Origin: Klebsormidium nitens
Taxonomy: Eukaryota > Streptophyta > Klebsormidiophyceae > Klebsormidiales > Klebsormidiaceae
Length of the DNA: 31,520 nt
Assembly: GCA_000708835.1 (NCBI GenBank)
Contig: DF237758.1
Location: 1-31,520 of the forward strand
Reading direction: 5' to 3'
Positions 1-11,059 of the stretch are shown piece after piece. Both the position numbers and the translations under genes were made by a program. Numbering within the stretch: position 1 is the stretch's first letter; each line of letters begins with the position of its first letter. A model generated the notes under the pieces. That model was not told the DNA's origin. It ran no database searches and saw nothing but the letters and a program-made list of their open reading frames with translations.

Positions 1-113
1 CAGTATACGATATCGAGCAAAGCAGATAGCAGATACGCCATACGCGCGCGGACAATATACTGGGACGAGTTCGATATGAAGATTCATAGACTCGAATCGT
101 CACACCGGGGCAA

Positions 114-392
114 GTGGGCAGTCGAGCCCCCCGCCAACCGAGCTGCTGCGACGCTCTAACCGGGGAGGTTATCCTAACCCTGCCTCCTAACGCCACCGCA
201 ACTCCAACCCCTTCTCGAGAAGTGACGTCAGCACCGATACCTGGAACGGTTTCACCAAGCGGCTCGCCTGCACCGACGGATACACCGACCGCAACTTCGG
301 TGCCCATTGGAAGCCCCGGGTCTACGTCAGCGCCCGGAGGATCTCTGATTACGGGACTGGTGTGCAACGCGGTGTCAGCGTATTCAAACCAG
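114..392 (+). CDS. Candidate exon of a Pro/Ser/Thr-rich protein (partial)
   Basis: This open frame is strongly enriched in Pro, Thr and Ser between about bases 175 and 340, with runs such as TATPTPS and SPSGSPAPTDTPTATS. That is typical of an extracellular linker or cell-wall glycoprotein. The frame reaches a good splice donor (CAG|GTAAGG, GT at 393-394) in phase 0. The left boundary is not certain: the frame can be opened by a GTG at 114, but no ATG or clear acceptor fixes it, and the gene would begin outside or near the window edge. No matching downstream exon was found before the repeat-rich DNA. A second frame is open over part of the same bases. Treat it as a possible exon remnant; the function is unknown. 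Confidence 0.25.
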
Positions 393-2380
393 GTAAGGTG
401 GAGCCAGCGAAGGGGGCGTGCCATTCTGCTGGTAATCACAATGGCTACAATCGATTTCAGTACGATCAGAAAAAGTTTTGAACCCGCTGCCCACGCGCAA
501 AGCCGATGCGCGGATCCATTGCCAGTGTGTTTGACAATCTCCTCCAATTTCCATGCGACGCCCTAGCTCCGCCACGTGACTTCCTCGTAGGCCTGCATTC
601 AACGTCAAACCTCTCTAAGCTGTTTCTACGGATTAAGAAGCGGTTCTGTGCTTCCAAAGCCAAGCCCCGTCCTCAACAAAACGCCTCGTAGGCCTGCGGT
701 TAAACCAACCCGCTCTTTAATCTGCTTGGACGGTTTGGAATCCGGATTTGCTGCCTTGCGTGCTCCAAGCGCCAAGCCGATCCTCCATCCTCCTCAGCCT
801 GCAATAAGCAAGCTTGAGCCGTTCCTGATCTAGTTCCACTTCTTTTCCTTCTTCGCATGCAGTGTTTCAACGCGGCCGGCAGCCAGTCGACGTGTTGCAC
901 TAACGTGGGCTGCCCAGCTCAGCCGGGGCCTCTGCCGCTCTGTGCCGACGGCACTACCGGGCAGCCGCCTGTTGATCCTTAAGAAACCAGAGGTGCGAAT
1001 TTCGACTCGTTTCCGTTTCCTTTCTTCAAGCCTTGTCGTATATTTTAGATTTTGCTTTGCGAATCGTCTTTTGCGGTCCGAAAGGCTTGCAACGTGTCAT
1101 ACCCTCATGGAACACGGCAAGACTAGCTTGCCTTCTTTGAGTCTACTAGAGCACCGTCTTAGCACTACTTCTGCTCTTTTAGTGAGAGACACCGCATAGG
1201 TTGTAGCTGTTTCTATTCTGGTAATGATGTGAGGCGTGCTGTGCTGAACTTAATTTCCTTCAATTGCCCCTTGAAAAGGTGCGAGGATCAGACGCTGAAA
1301 TTGCATTGAAAAGAAAGGCTCTTCCTTCGTGTAAAATCTGGAGCTCCTAAATCCCTTCAGGTGCTAGCCGTCGCTCACCATGCTCTACCAGCCCCTTCCT
1401 TTTTTGACCGCTGGAGTTCCCTGAAAAGCTCAACCTTTTCTTCCAACTTGAAGGTCCTGGAAAGCACCGTTTTGGACAAGCGCAACTCTTCTGTCGAAAC
1501 TCCTCGAACCTCGATCAGCTCGTATGAGTCGGCTCACACTTTCAGCGCTTGTCGTGCAGCAACCCCTCCTACTAGTAATTTCATGAGGTGGCTCCGGGGA
1601 CGGGACCAGCAATCAAGGAAAGTTGGAAATACGGACCTTTTGTGTTGTTTCTTGGAGGAAACCACTTGTATAGCTATGTGTTTGCGGTGCATATAAGGCC
1701 TTGTAGTTAGTCTCAGGTGCGAGTCAAGTGCTGGCAGGACGATAAGGGCGACTGAGCAACTCGATCAACGATCACACATACCCTATACTGCTAGTCGGTT
1801 ACGGACGCCAGCTTTTCTAGTTGTGAACCCAGCTAGTTATTACGTGGCCTTAATTTAATCAGACCCAAGGCGCAGTTCCAAAGCTGATTTGGTTTCAAAC
1901 ACGAGGAGATTTGCAATGAAGATGCTTCCTCGACGCTTCCTTTTGGTAATGCATGAATCAGAGTCGCATCCAGGTTAGAAAAGGCCCGTTCTTTGCAAAC
2001 GGTGAGCATCATGCTGTGCCCGAGCTGTTTGGAGCATCACTCGGACTGTGACGATAACGGCTGGTGCTTACAATCACGGTCTGCTTCTGGTGGGTGCCTT
2101 CTCTGCTTTTTTCGCATTCGGTGCCTTCTTCGGTGCCTTCTTTGCTGAACTGTGCTTACTAATCGTGACGCGCTATGCTTACACCGATACCTTATCCATG
2201 CAGCGTACGAACAGCTGCTTGTAATACTTCTAGTATTTGGCGGCTGATTCTGTTGTGTGTTGGACGCACAGCCTGTGGCGTGTCAATCTCCTCGGATACG
2301 CCGCCGCTTTTTCCTTGTTTCTTGATGATTGAGGTTGGATCGGAGGGGCTGGCGCCTCAACTGCCTGGAAACAGCTGGTG
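393..2380. other. Non-coding stretch, no gene seen
   Basis: No supported gene is visible. Open frames are short, lack family features and overlap one another on both strands. The plus strand is pyrimidine-rich. A small internal repeat is present at 2093-2141, where the ten-base word GGTGCCTTCT occurs three times. Confidence 0.5.
2093..2141 (+). repeat. Short direct repeat, three GGTGCCTTC words
   Basis: GGTGCCTTCT occurs at 2093-2102, 2120-2129 and 2132-2141. It is a minor local repeat in non-coding DNA and no function is proposed. Confidence 0.6.
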
Positions 2381-2530
2381 CCACAATTGGTTTCAAATAT
2401 GCTTGCTTTTCGCAAGTCGTCACACAAGGAGGAAATCGAAGAAGTTGGCAATGACGCTGCATGCCTTTTGCCACATTATCAATCTAGCCATTCTGAGGGC
2501 AGTACTTGAGCCACTCATGATGAAGACTGT
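2380..2530 (+). repeat. Fragment of the ~2-kb dispersed repeat (3' anchor)
   Basis: The anchor GGCAATGACG occurs at 2448. As in the other copies it is preceded by a purine-rich GAAG(AAG) stretch and followed by a TTGCCACA/TAGCCAT pair resembling the TGGCCAC...TTGGCCA seen elsewhere. Only this 3' portion is clear, so the extent is approximate. Confidence 0.4.
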
Positions 2531-3198
2531 CTTCCTCATCGTGACCGCAAAAGATCTTTAAAGACTCGGAGCATTCCCGGGCAATGACATTCGAGCTTGT
2601 CTTTCAAGTCTGCTCGTACAGGTCCGCTAACTTCCGTAAATCGAATCACAATTTTGGTTGATCGACTTGCTGTTGTCAAGATCTACCTGTCAGGCGTTTT
2701 GCGCCTGTCGTGTGGTCATCTATCTTGCAGCATGCCGAGTACTTCGTGCTTGGCGGGATCCATCGTAGTATCTCGGCAGTGACTTCACGTGCCTTCTAAC
2801 TCGTCCTCCGTTGCCTTGGCCCGCTTTCTGTTCCGGCTTCAATGAGCGTACGTGCTAGAAACGCGACGCTGCAAAAGACGTAATTCTCACCTTGCATAAC
2901 GAAGCCGTTCTTTGGTACCAATAAGGAAAGTTGACGCCTGCAAATGTCTTCAAATCAAGAAACTCGTTGCTCAAGCTGAGGCACCTGCAGCCATTTGATT
3001 CTTCAACGGCCAGTCGACCTCGCGATGGGGAGGGCGCTGGGATACTTTTTGCTTTATCCTTTTCCGCGCTTCTCTTTCTGCCTAATTTACGCTTCTTCAC
3101 AACGCAAAAGTTGTCACTGAAGAGCCACGTCTGATTGTGTCAGCGGTCGTCTGGTGCAGCATGCCTGAAGAAGGCCGGCAGTTGTACACCAAGGATGG

Positions 3199-3240
3199 AA
3201 ATCGGTGATTTAATCCGATTTTCCGATTATCCGATTAATA
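3199..3240 (+). repeat. Degenerate CCGATTA-type short repeat
   Basis: The words AATCGG, AATCCGAT, TCCGATTA and TCCGATTAAT follow each other within about 40 bases. This is a small AT-rich internal repeat in non-coding DNA with no known role. Confidence 0.4.
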
Positions 3241-3759
3241 TGTGGGGCCTCTTTGTACCCATCTGCGGAAGTGACCCTTCGTTCCCGTTCTACTATTCTG
3301 GACGGTAGGTCTGACAAATGTTCCGCTGGTCTTGATCAAGCTCGACAAGTTGGCGCCAAATTTTCTGCCTTCAAGTCGATTGTTTGTACCAATCGCAAGT
3401 TTTCAGTCAATGGAACTTAGGGTACTTAACGGCTTGCAATCCTACATTTGAACTTTTTTTGGTTGCCGAGGAGTGTTTAAGGGGTTGGGACCATCTACAC
3501 AGATAGGTGGCTCCAATGACTAGCTTCCTTTCATAACGAGGCGATTTGCCCATACGATCAAGCTGTTTACGAAACCCGCAGCATCTTCTATGTACGCGGT
3601 AGTATTGTGGAGCAGCAGGAATTCCTCTAAATTGCACGTATGAGTCGTGCTTTATTGTCGCACTGCAGGATTATCTCCTGCTAACGAAGCTCTTCTGTAA
3701 CGTTTTGTGCTGACATTACTTCGTTCTTTCGGCGAGGATTGCCGAGAACCCGAGCCCTG

Positions 3760-4130
3760 AGTGGGCAACAAGGTTCATGACTTGGTCAATACTGACGCCA
3801 CATCCTGGCTCTTTAAGGGTGGCTCTAGTTTATCTGCTACATCATTTTCTTTTCATTGGGTCAAACGACTACACAACAGTCCGCAAAGTCCCCGGATGCG
3901 GAAGTCCCTGGATGGCATCCGTTCCTGTCCAGATTCGGCGAGTTCAATCTTCTTCCGGCTTTTATCCCTTTGGACAAGTCTGGAAGTGGCGTCTCAAACT
4001 CCAGAAGGTTTTCACGTGCAGCGCTTTTCCCTTTCAGCACTAGGAACCGGAGAAACGCTAGTTGGCAATGACGCTTCGTGATGTCTGGCCTCGTGACGCT
4101 AGCCAAGCACTGTTTTTACTTTTGTCAGAT
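3760..4130 (+). repeat. Partial copy of the ~2-kb dispersed repeat
   Basis: The stretch ends with the family anchor GGCAATGACG at 4066, preceded by AGCGCTTTTCCCTTTCAG and GGAGAAACGCTAGTT. These align with the bases before the anchor in the copy ending near 12721 (TTGCGCTTAAGTTCTGAC, GAGGAGAAGTT). The start also resembles 14160-14230: both read TGGGCAA, then TGACGCCACA, CTGG and CTCTTTA. Boundaries are approximate. No coding frame is shared with the other copies. Confidence 0.5.
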
Positions 4131-5564
4131 TGAGCTCTTTGTACGAATCCGTTGCCCACATGCAAATTAATTCAAGATTGGTTTCCCACTTTTGAAAGGA
4201 AAGGTTTAACGGAAGTGCCTGCTTTGATTGTGCGCATAGATTGAGGTGGCCACCCTCGGCGCTTGAGAAATTACGTTTTACGTTTTTAAGTGCTGTCGAA
4301 TCCTTGATCTGCATGTCAGCTTTGACGCCTCATGGCGGCTTCAATATTCCACCCGATGATCGTTTGGTGAATCTATTAGCCCGACGTTACTTGTTTGGAT
4401 TTCCGAATTAGAGCACGCCATGTTCTCAACAAAGATTCTGAACTCTCTAAGTGTCCCGTTCATTGGGTCTGCATTTCATACATAAAGCCCAGTATGCCCA
4501 ACCTGCTAGGTTTGCAAAGCACGCAGCGAGGCGTGTGAGCTTCTCTTTCCTTCGCATCACGAGCTCGCTGAATTTTCCGAGCAAGTTAGATCGATGACGT
4601 AAGCAAGTCAATATCCTTTCAAGCTTCTCTGCTCAGTGAGCCTGATTCTTTTGACGCCTACCTTCAAAGAACAGCCGACAAACAAGAAGGCGTGCGAGTC
4701 CTCTGAGTATCTTTCTCCGTAGCAAGTCCCTCTGGTTTCGCTGGAAAGGATGACATGCAAAGAAGTCACATATGAGTGCGCCCGCGCTCATCGTTGGCCA
4801 CATATCCGAAACCGGCCGGCGTGATAGAAAGACGGAGATCCGTTATACATTCTTTTGTTGGCAAGGTACGCTTTCTTTCAGGGGCGACACTGCCCAGTGG
4901 CAGCGACGCGGCTTTCAGAGACGTGTAGGTCGTTGCGATTCTGAGTCCCATGTCTCCTGCCATCAAAGCGACTGCAAGAGTGTTGCCTAACGGCTACTGG
5001 TTGCGGATCCATCGTGCCGGTGAAAATGCTCGAAAGACGGTATGCGGAATTTGTGGCTCCTCACAACCAGGTTGCCGATGGCCAATGGGGTGCGAGGCCA
5101 GATCGAGGCAGCCAGCATCATCGCCTCTTTTCTAATGAGTTGGCCAGGAAACGGCGCTAAACGGCGACCCCATATGTACGAAACGCAAATGGCGTTCTTT
5201 CTTATCTGTCTGCCACACCCTCCGGAAGAATTGAGGAGAAGCTGAAAGTACGTAACTTGATGACGAGCGCAGGCACACACGATGATAGAAGACTGACACG
5301 CCTTGCCCATAAGATTAAACCCAGCAAGAACTCGCCTCTCAAATGGACGGATGCAGCAGCTAGTTCGTCTCGAGGCCACACTCTTGAAACACGGCAGTTT
5401 CGTAAGTACCAATCAATGATCTCCACCACGGCGCTATGGAACTAGCAAGGTCATACGACAACTACGGTAGATCACCCAGCGAACCTGCGCGCTTATTTCT
5501 TGGTCGACCGTGACTGTGACTTAATGAAGAGAGTCGTGCCTGTACGTACGTGGCTCGCAAGGTA
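4131..5564. other. Non-coding stretch, no gene seen
   Basis: There are several short overlapping frames on both strands and none resembles a known family. The word TTGTTGGCAAGG near 4856 recalls the 5' part of the repeat unit, but I could not extend the match convincingly. Confidence 0.45.
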
Positions 5565-6260
5565 GAGATCGTCTCCTACGATGGCCATTAGAAGTGTGTG
5601 GCCAGAGGTACTCAACGTCATTGCCGAAAGTGACCGTTGTCAGATTCTGAGAGCTTCATTAGCGTGTGAGCGAAACGGAAAAACGGCAATCTTACATAAC
5701 ATCTCAGTGTCAGCCCTTTGTCTCCCCAAACAGGATCCGCAGGCGGAGCAAGAAATTCTAATCTGGTTAGAGACGGACGTAGTACTACACAATGCAACAC
5801 CGCTGACAAGCGCGCAAGTTGCCTGTAAAATCGAGCGAGATGGCTTCGCTTGTCAGAGTAGGGATAGTTATGTCCTATCCAGGAAAGGAACAGAACAAAA
5901 AAGAAAACAGCGATCGATATCGAACAAGGCAGCCATTCAGTGCCAAAAGCAACTTACGAGGCTGCCTCGTGGACCGCATGGTGTTCACGCTGCAAAATTG
6001 TGCATGACTCGCACGGTGCGCAGAGCGAATGTTTGAAGACGGGCGCTTCCAAATCACATCCCCCCTCGTTTCGTGACAGCGTGCTTCGTCGGATCCTTCT
6101 GGCACCTTGGTTTCAGTCAAGAGAAGCAAAGTGCCCGCTTCGAACTGGAAAAGCGCTGGCATCAGTGCCTGGGATTCCGAAGCGGATAATGAGCGCGGTG
6201 GATTGCTCGTTTTGCGGCATCATCCTTGACATGTTTTGGATGTTTCTATGCATTCGGTAC
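5565..6260 (-). repeat. Inverted copy of the ~2-kb dispersed repeat
   Basis: Read on the minus strand, this segment reproduces the 3' half of the unit in the right order. It contains GATGCCAGCGCTTTT, then ACGCTGTCACGAAACGAG, then GTCATGCACAATTTTGCAGC. These are followed by ACCATGCGGTCCACGAGG, AAGGGCTGACACTGAG, and finally GGCAATGACGTTGAGTACC with CTGGCCAC and ATGGCCAT. Each of these has a counterpart in the direct copies, for example GTCAGCACAATTCCGCAGCA at 12350-12371 and AAGGGCTGACACTTTTTATA at 17436. Divergence is high but collinearity holds over about 650 bases. The left end (about 5565) is fairly well defined. The unit may continue past 6260 but I could not follow it. Confidence 0.65.
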
Positions 6261-9090
6261 ATTCTGCTAACCGTGAGATATAACCAACTTCACAGGGACG
6301 GTTGTTTCGTTGACGATCTGGAGGCAAACTTGGGCAGTCAGCGTGCCTCTCACCTCAGATGACTGGGATCATCTAGCATGGACAAATGGACTGCCAGATG
6401 TTAGATGGAAAGCCCAGCACGGAGGTATGTAGAGAGTCCTTATGGCCTGATGGTTTCTTAGATTTCAAGACTGGTGTCAACGATAGATAAGGAGAGCCAA
6501 CAAAGGTTGCATGGCTTCAGGACCTTGTCGACAGAAGTCGAGAATAAAATGCGCCAAGCAGACAGGCCGATGCGCGCGGCCGAATATCAAATCGATGGGC
6601 ACCGCACAATGAAGCTAGGCAGCACACTGGCCCAGAACACCAAAAACATTCAATCCGTTTAGGTCCTTGGAATCGCAAATGATGTTGATTCGATGGGCAG
6701 AACCACTTCATGCGATCTCAAAAGCGGCGTACTCTGGCTTCGTTTATTTACGGAGTCGACATTGATCTTGCCAGACTGTGGGCAATTGTATCGAGTCCTG
6801 CCAACCTAGTACGTAGTACGTCAAAACCTTCCAAAGGAGCAAGTCGAAAGAACGTGAATGAGATTGCCTAACTCTGCCTGAATGGAGGGCTCCAGTTCAG
6901 TCAACAAATGCTTTGATCTGGCAGGCTTCACGTATGAGCAGACAGCCGCCATAAATGGCTTCCATTTATCTTTTTGTTTCCGGTTCCCTGCCTTCTTTAC
7001 CTTTTACGGCAGTAGTTGCTCCTCAATAAAGACAAGCTCATATGACGGAAGTTTGAGCCAGTGTCGAGAACTTCAATGACCTGGCAACCGTACTGAAGAA
7101 AGTCGCATTTGAACCTCGAGCCCTCAATTCCTCAATTAACGGAGAAACCTTTATCCACAAAGAAACGGAGTCAAACTCCGCGCAGAAGTGTAGGTGAAGG
7201 GGGCGTGACTTTGGCGCAGAAATGTTCGTCCTCAACCGTAGAACCAAAAGCTAACCAGCCGACGAACTGCAGGACTAGCCGACAAATCCGGTCACGAACT
7301 CTTGAGTTGCCCATGTCAAGAAACATAATTGTCTGGAAAGGAGAGCCATCCCTCGGAAGGAGTTCACACTAGCTTCAGCTGTCAACAAATAGAAGTATAT
7401 GTCTCCGCTGTCATGCATCGGTACATCCCATCAAAGGTTTTGTCATTTTGCCACTTCAGTATCGATAGAGTCAAACGAAGTGTTCGTGATAGTGCTGCTT
7501 TGCGGGTTAACATACTCTTGAACTTGTATTCCCGTGCTATAGACTCGTTCAGTGTTCGATATTGTGATCTCTGATATCAATTTTTCAAATAACGGCGTCA
7601 ACTAGATGGGGTGGTGGGAATGCTCGCTGCTCGCGGCCTGTCCTATAAGGCTCTTGCATCAGCTTACACTAGCTCGGGCTTTTCGCTGTCCCCTTACTTA
7701 TGGATCCTCTCGGAGCGTCATTCCCGAATCTCTCTGTAAGTTTTTCGGCGCTCGGGATCAGTAGTTGACCCTGCAATTGATTGCCATTGCCATATCTTGT
7801 TGTGTTTTAAAAGTAAAAGCTTATTGCACTTGTTCTGCTCTGTGATGGCCCTACGTTGGCACTATTGTTGCCGTTTTACTTTGACACCAGCATGGATTCT
7901 GTGGCTGGCCTCGCTTACGATGCTCTTATGGCCGGTTGCAGACGAAGATTCCACGTTTGAGAGTAGCTCTAGGTCAATTACAACTTTCCTGCTCCCAGTC
8001 GGACCGGCAACCTTGAACCTGCTTTACTGGACCCGTTGCTCTTATGACAAGCTTGGTGCACTCGATCCTATTATCAGCTAGCGCTCATGCACTTCGAACG
8101 AAGGTGTTTTGCAATTCTTAATCTCCTTGTATTCTTCTCTACTGCTAACCGCAATCAATCTTATTGGCAGCAACTCTTGGTTGCTAGACGTTTTCCCTGA
8201 AGTTTGATCGCTCCTGAGCACTCACGGTTTGGTCCCAGATCCGATCGCAACTTCATGTCGGCAAGGACGAACCGCCAGCATGGGCTCATTGAGTGGGCGT
8301 TATCGAACCCACAAGCAATCGAACGAAGGCACCTATCCATCATCTGAACGTTAAGAATGTCGTTTGAATATGTACTTGGCCCGTCATTGTTGCTCGATCG
8401 TAATGATAAGGCGACTCCTGGGAATGATTTCTGTTCACAAGCTCGCCCTAGAAATTTGAAGAACGGTTCCAGATCACCCAGGTGTTAATGCTGCCCCAGT
8501 CTAGCTGTGAAGCTTGCTACCTTGAGGGTACGGCCAGCCAGACCCGGAGCTTCTTCGTTATCTTCATGCCCATTACATTGGTGACTCGTTTCGTCTGTGA
8601 AGGGCTAAGTGCTGCTTGTCTGATAGACGCTCTAAACGTGACATTGGAGCTTCTCCGACTTCTTCTGCAGCAACTTGAAGGACGATCTAAGAATTGATCG
8701 GCTGAGCTGGGTAATGCTCGCGCCGTTTTCAACCTTTTTCAGATGCTGCTCGACCTTATAGACAATGGCCACGTCGGTCACCGGTGGCCTTGAGATTTCA
8801 ATCGCTACTTTCACCATGCTTTCCTTTTCGAGCTTGCCAAACCCTTACAAAAGCAAGGTACCGCTTGCCTCAGTTGGTTTCCAAGTTGTGCGGCTGAATG
8901 AGTCGCATCTTCAGGCTTCAATCGTCTTCGAGACTTGTGCCTTCCATGACCACATGACACACCGTAAGTTGGATTGAGACGATTTTGTGGCTGTCCAAAC
9001 GAAAACACCCGCCAGCTCATGACCCAACGCGCCTCGCTTTTTTTGCTCGTATATGTTAAGAGCTAATAACACTCTATCAAATCTTGCTTT
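6261..9090. other. Non-coding stretch, no gene seen
   Basis: No convincing gene, RNA or mobile-element ORF is visible. Parts may be further, more eroded pieces of the ~2-kb repeat: pyrimidine-rich plus-strand composition and words such as TTGGTTTCCAAG near 8872 recur. I could not establish collinear matches. Confidence 0.4.
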
Positions 9091-10625
9091 AAGTTGATTG
9101 TATGCAGGTTAAGCCTTGCAGTTCGTGTGCTGTCAGCCTCTTTGCCGGGTCCGCAGACCAAAGATACTTCTGTGACAAAGGGTTACCTCCTCGTCTGCCA
9201 AGAAAAGCTCCCTGTTTTCGTCAGTGGTTGTGATGAGTCTACGAAAGCAGATCTGCTTCAAGGTACCAGAATAAAATAGAAGTCAGGGCCTTGACACTTT
9301 TAAAGCTGCTTATGGCTCAAGGCTTTTATTTTGAAAGGCTTTGACGAAAACTGGCGAAGAAAAAAAACAAGCTTCCAACCGTTGGGCAATCGGGGTTGTT
9401 CTGAATTAGCCAGAGTACGTCTTCCGCGAGCGTCTGGACCAGTCTCAAGCTCTCTTGCGATTGGATTTAGAAGTTTTGTGCTTGCAGGAGAAGAAAACGC
9501 TTGATTCAGGTTTCTGCCTCTTTGTCGATGTGTTGCGTATCTTTGATGCGCGCTGCTCATCGTCCTATCGCTCGGTCTCGTCCTTTGGCAGGTGCTTTAC
9601 CGGTGCATTTGAATATCTTTCTTTCTCTCGGACAAGCTTTGTATTCAGCCTTGCATGTGGGAGCATTTCGTCACATTCCTCCGGCGTCAATTGCGCACAG
9701 TCGGGACTACCCAAGCCCTCACCAGAACTTGTTGGAACTTGGCTTCAATCCTCCTCTTTGACTATCCGACTTTAGTTCGGCACGCCTCGACCTTTCTCGA
9801 CTCTGTAGTTGACTTGAATCACGGGAACGCTGATGGCCCACGTTCACCATTTGGGCAGCTTGGTGCAGGCATACAAGTGTCTCTTTCGCAGTAAAGCCCA
9901 GGTTTGTTGACCATTTAAGGAGCGTCTGGATTATGGCAAGGATGACATCGCGCACGAGCGGTTCAGCGCTCACGGATGTAAGTTTCTAAGTGTGCTTGAT
10001 GCCAGCCCTGGCCAGCTGATTTTTGAGGCGGCGGCTGTTTTACTTTCCCAAACGGAAGCAAGGCCCAGAATAGATCCCCAGCGAAGTAATCACCAAAATC
10101 AGGAGTTTGTAGCTGATAGGCGCTCAAAATAAAAGCATCAACTCGGCGAGTGCGTTTAACCCTGTTCTTCCTGAAAAAGTGCGCAGCGATGACGAGATGG
10201 TGTCGGCGAGCTCATTACGTCTCAACGAATCGAACAGGTCAGCGGGTCGGATCGCAGCTGCTGCTTTTTGAGGTGTTCTTCTCAATTCTTCTCTTCGGAT
10301 TCCTGATCGACCCAACGGGCAATTTGACGGTGTGCGGCGCCATTCCCCGTGCACGTGCATACGTGTGTACTTACGGTAGGGCTTTCCCACTTCGTCCAGG
10401 TTCTTCTTTCAAGAAAAAGGGTCGGCAAAACAAAGATCAGAAACACCGTCGTTTCTGTGGCGCAATCTGAGACGCGATGCTAAGGCCATTCCCTGGCTTA
10501 GAGGGATGGACGTTGGCAATGACAATATACTATGGCCGCGCACTTCATTGGCCAGAACAAGGAGGTTTCTTGGGCGAGCCACGTATCGGCACGAGTGATG
10601 GCCTGCCCCTCAAATCATAATAAAA
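9090..10625 (+). repeat. Copy 1 of the ~2-kb tandem repeat (direct)
   Basis: Ordered anchors match the copies at 11.06-12.85 and 15.9-17.7 kb. These are CAACCGTTGGGCAATCGGGG (near 9378), CAGTCTCAAGCTCTCTTG (near 9440), CGGTCTCGTCCTTTGGCAGG (near 9572), TCCGGCGTCAATTGCGCACA (near 9679), GCAGCGATGACGAGATGGTG (near 10184), GACCCAACGGGCAA (near 10310) and GGCAATGACAATATAC (10516). The last is followed by TGGCCGCGC, TTGGCCAGA and GCGAGCCACGTA. The same words occur about 2.15-2.2 kb further right in copy 2. No reading frame is conserved. Ends are approximate. Confidence 0.7.
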
Positions 10626-11059
10626 GACCAAGCAAAAACCTAATTAACAAATTTTGCATGCGAGTGTTTGCTTCTCTTCTGTTCAATCGAGTCCGCCACC
10701 CTTGGCGCTTTCTTCATGCTTCTGAAGATGGGTTTTTTCCACCCATCTTGATCCGCCTGTCAGCTTCGGATTTGACCTTGACGACCTTGATGTCGCCAGA
10801 TGACGCACTTCGGCCGGGTGCTTGTTGTCCAAGTACGGAACTAGGCCCGAGACATAATGCTTCGATGTAATCCATCTCGATCGATCCAATTCAAAGTTTC
10901 CCGGTCGTCCTGGCACTGTCTGCGTATTTCTTTTTGGAGCCCATGAGTGTGCAAGCTTCGCAGCGCAGCGAAGCACTGAAAAATGAACGTCCTTTTTGTA
11001 CACTGTGAGGGATCCTGACATGACAATTGTACTCCCGGTTCATTTCCCTTCTTTGCCGG

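Noticed and set aside
193..480. Second open frame overlapping the Pro/Ser/Thr-rich segment
   Set aside because: It has no start codon. Open overlapping frames are expected in a GC-rich stretch, and the other frame has clearer composition bias and a donor.
8265..8325. Another T-loop-like GGTTCGAT word on the minus strand
   Set aside because: No stem pairing and no cloverleaf could be drawn around it.
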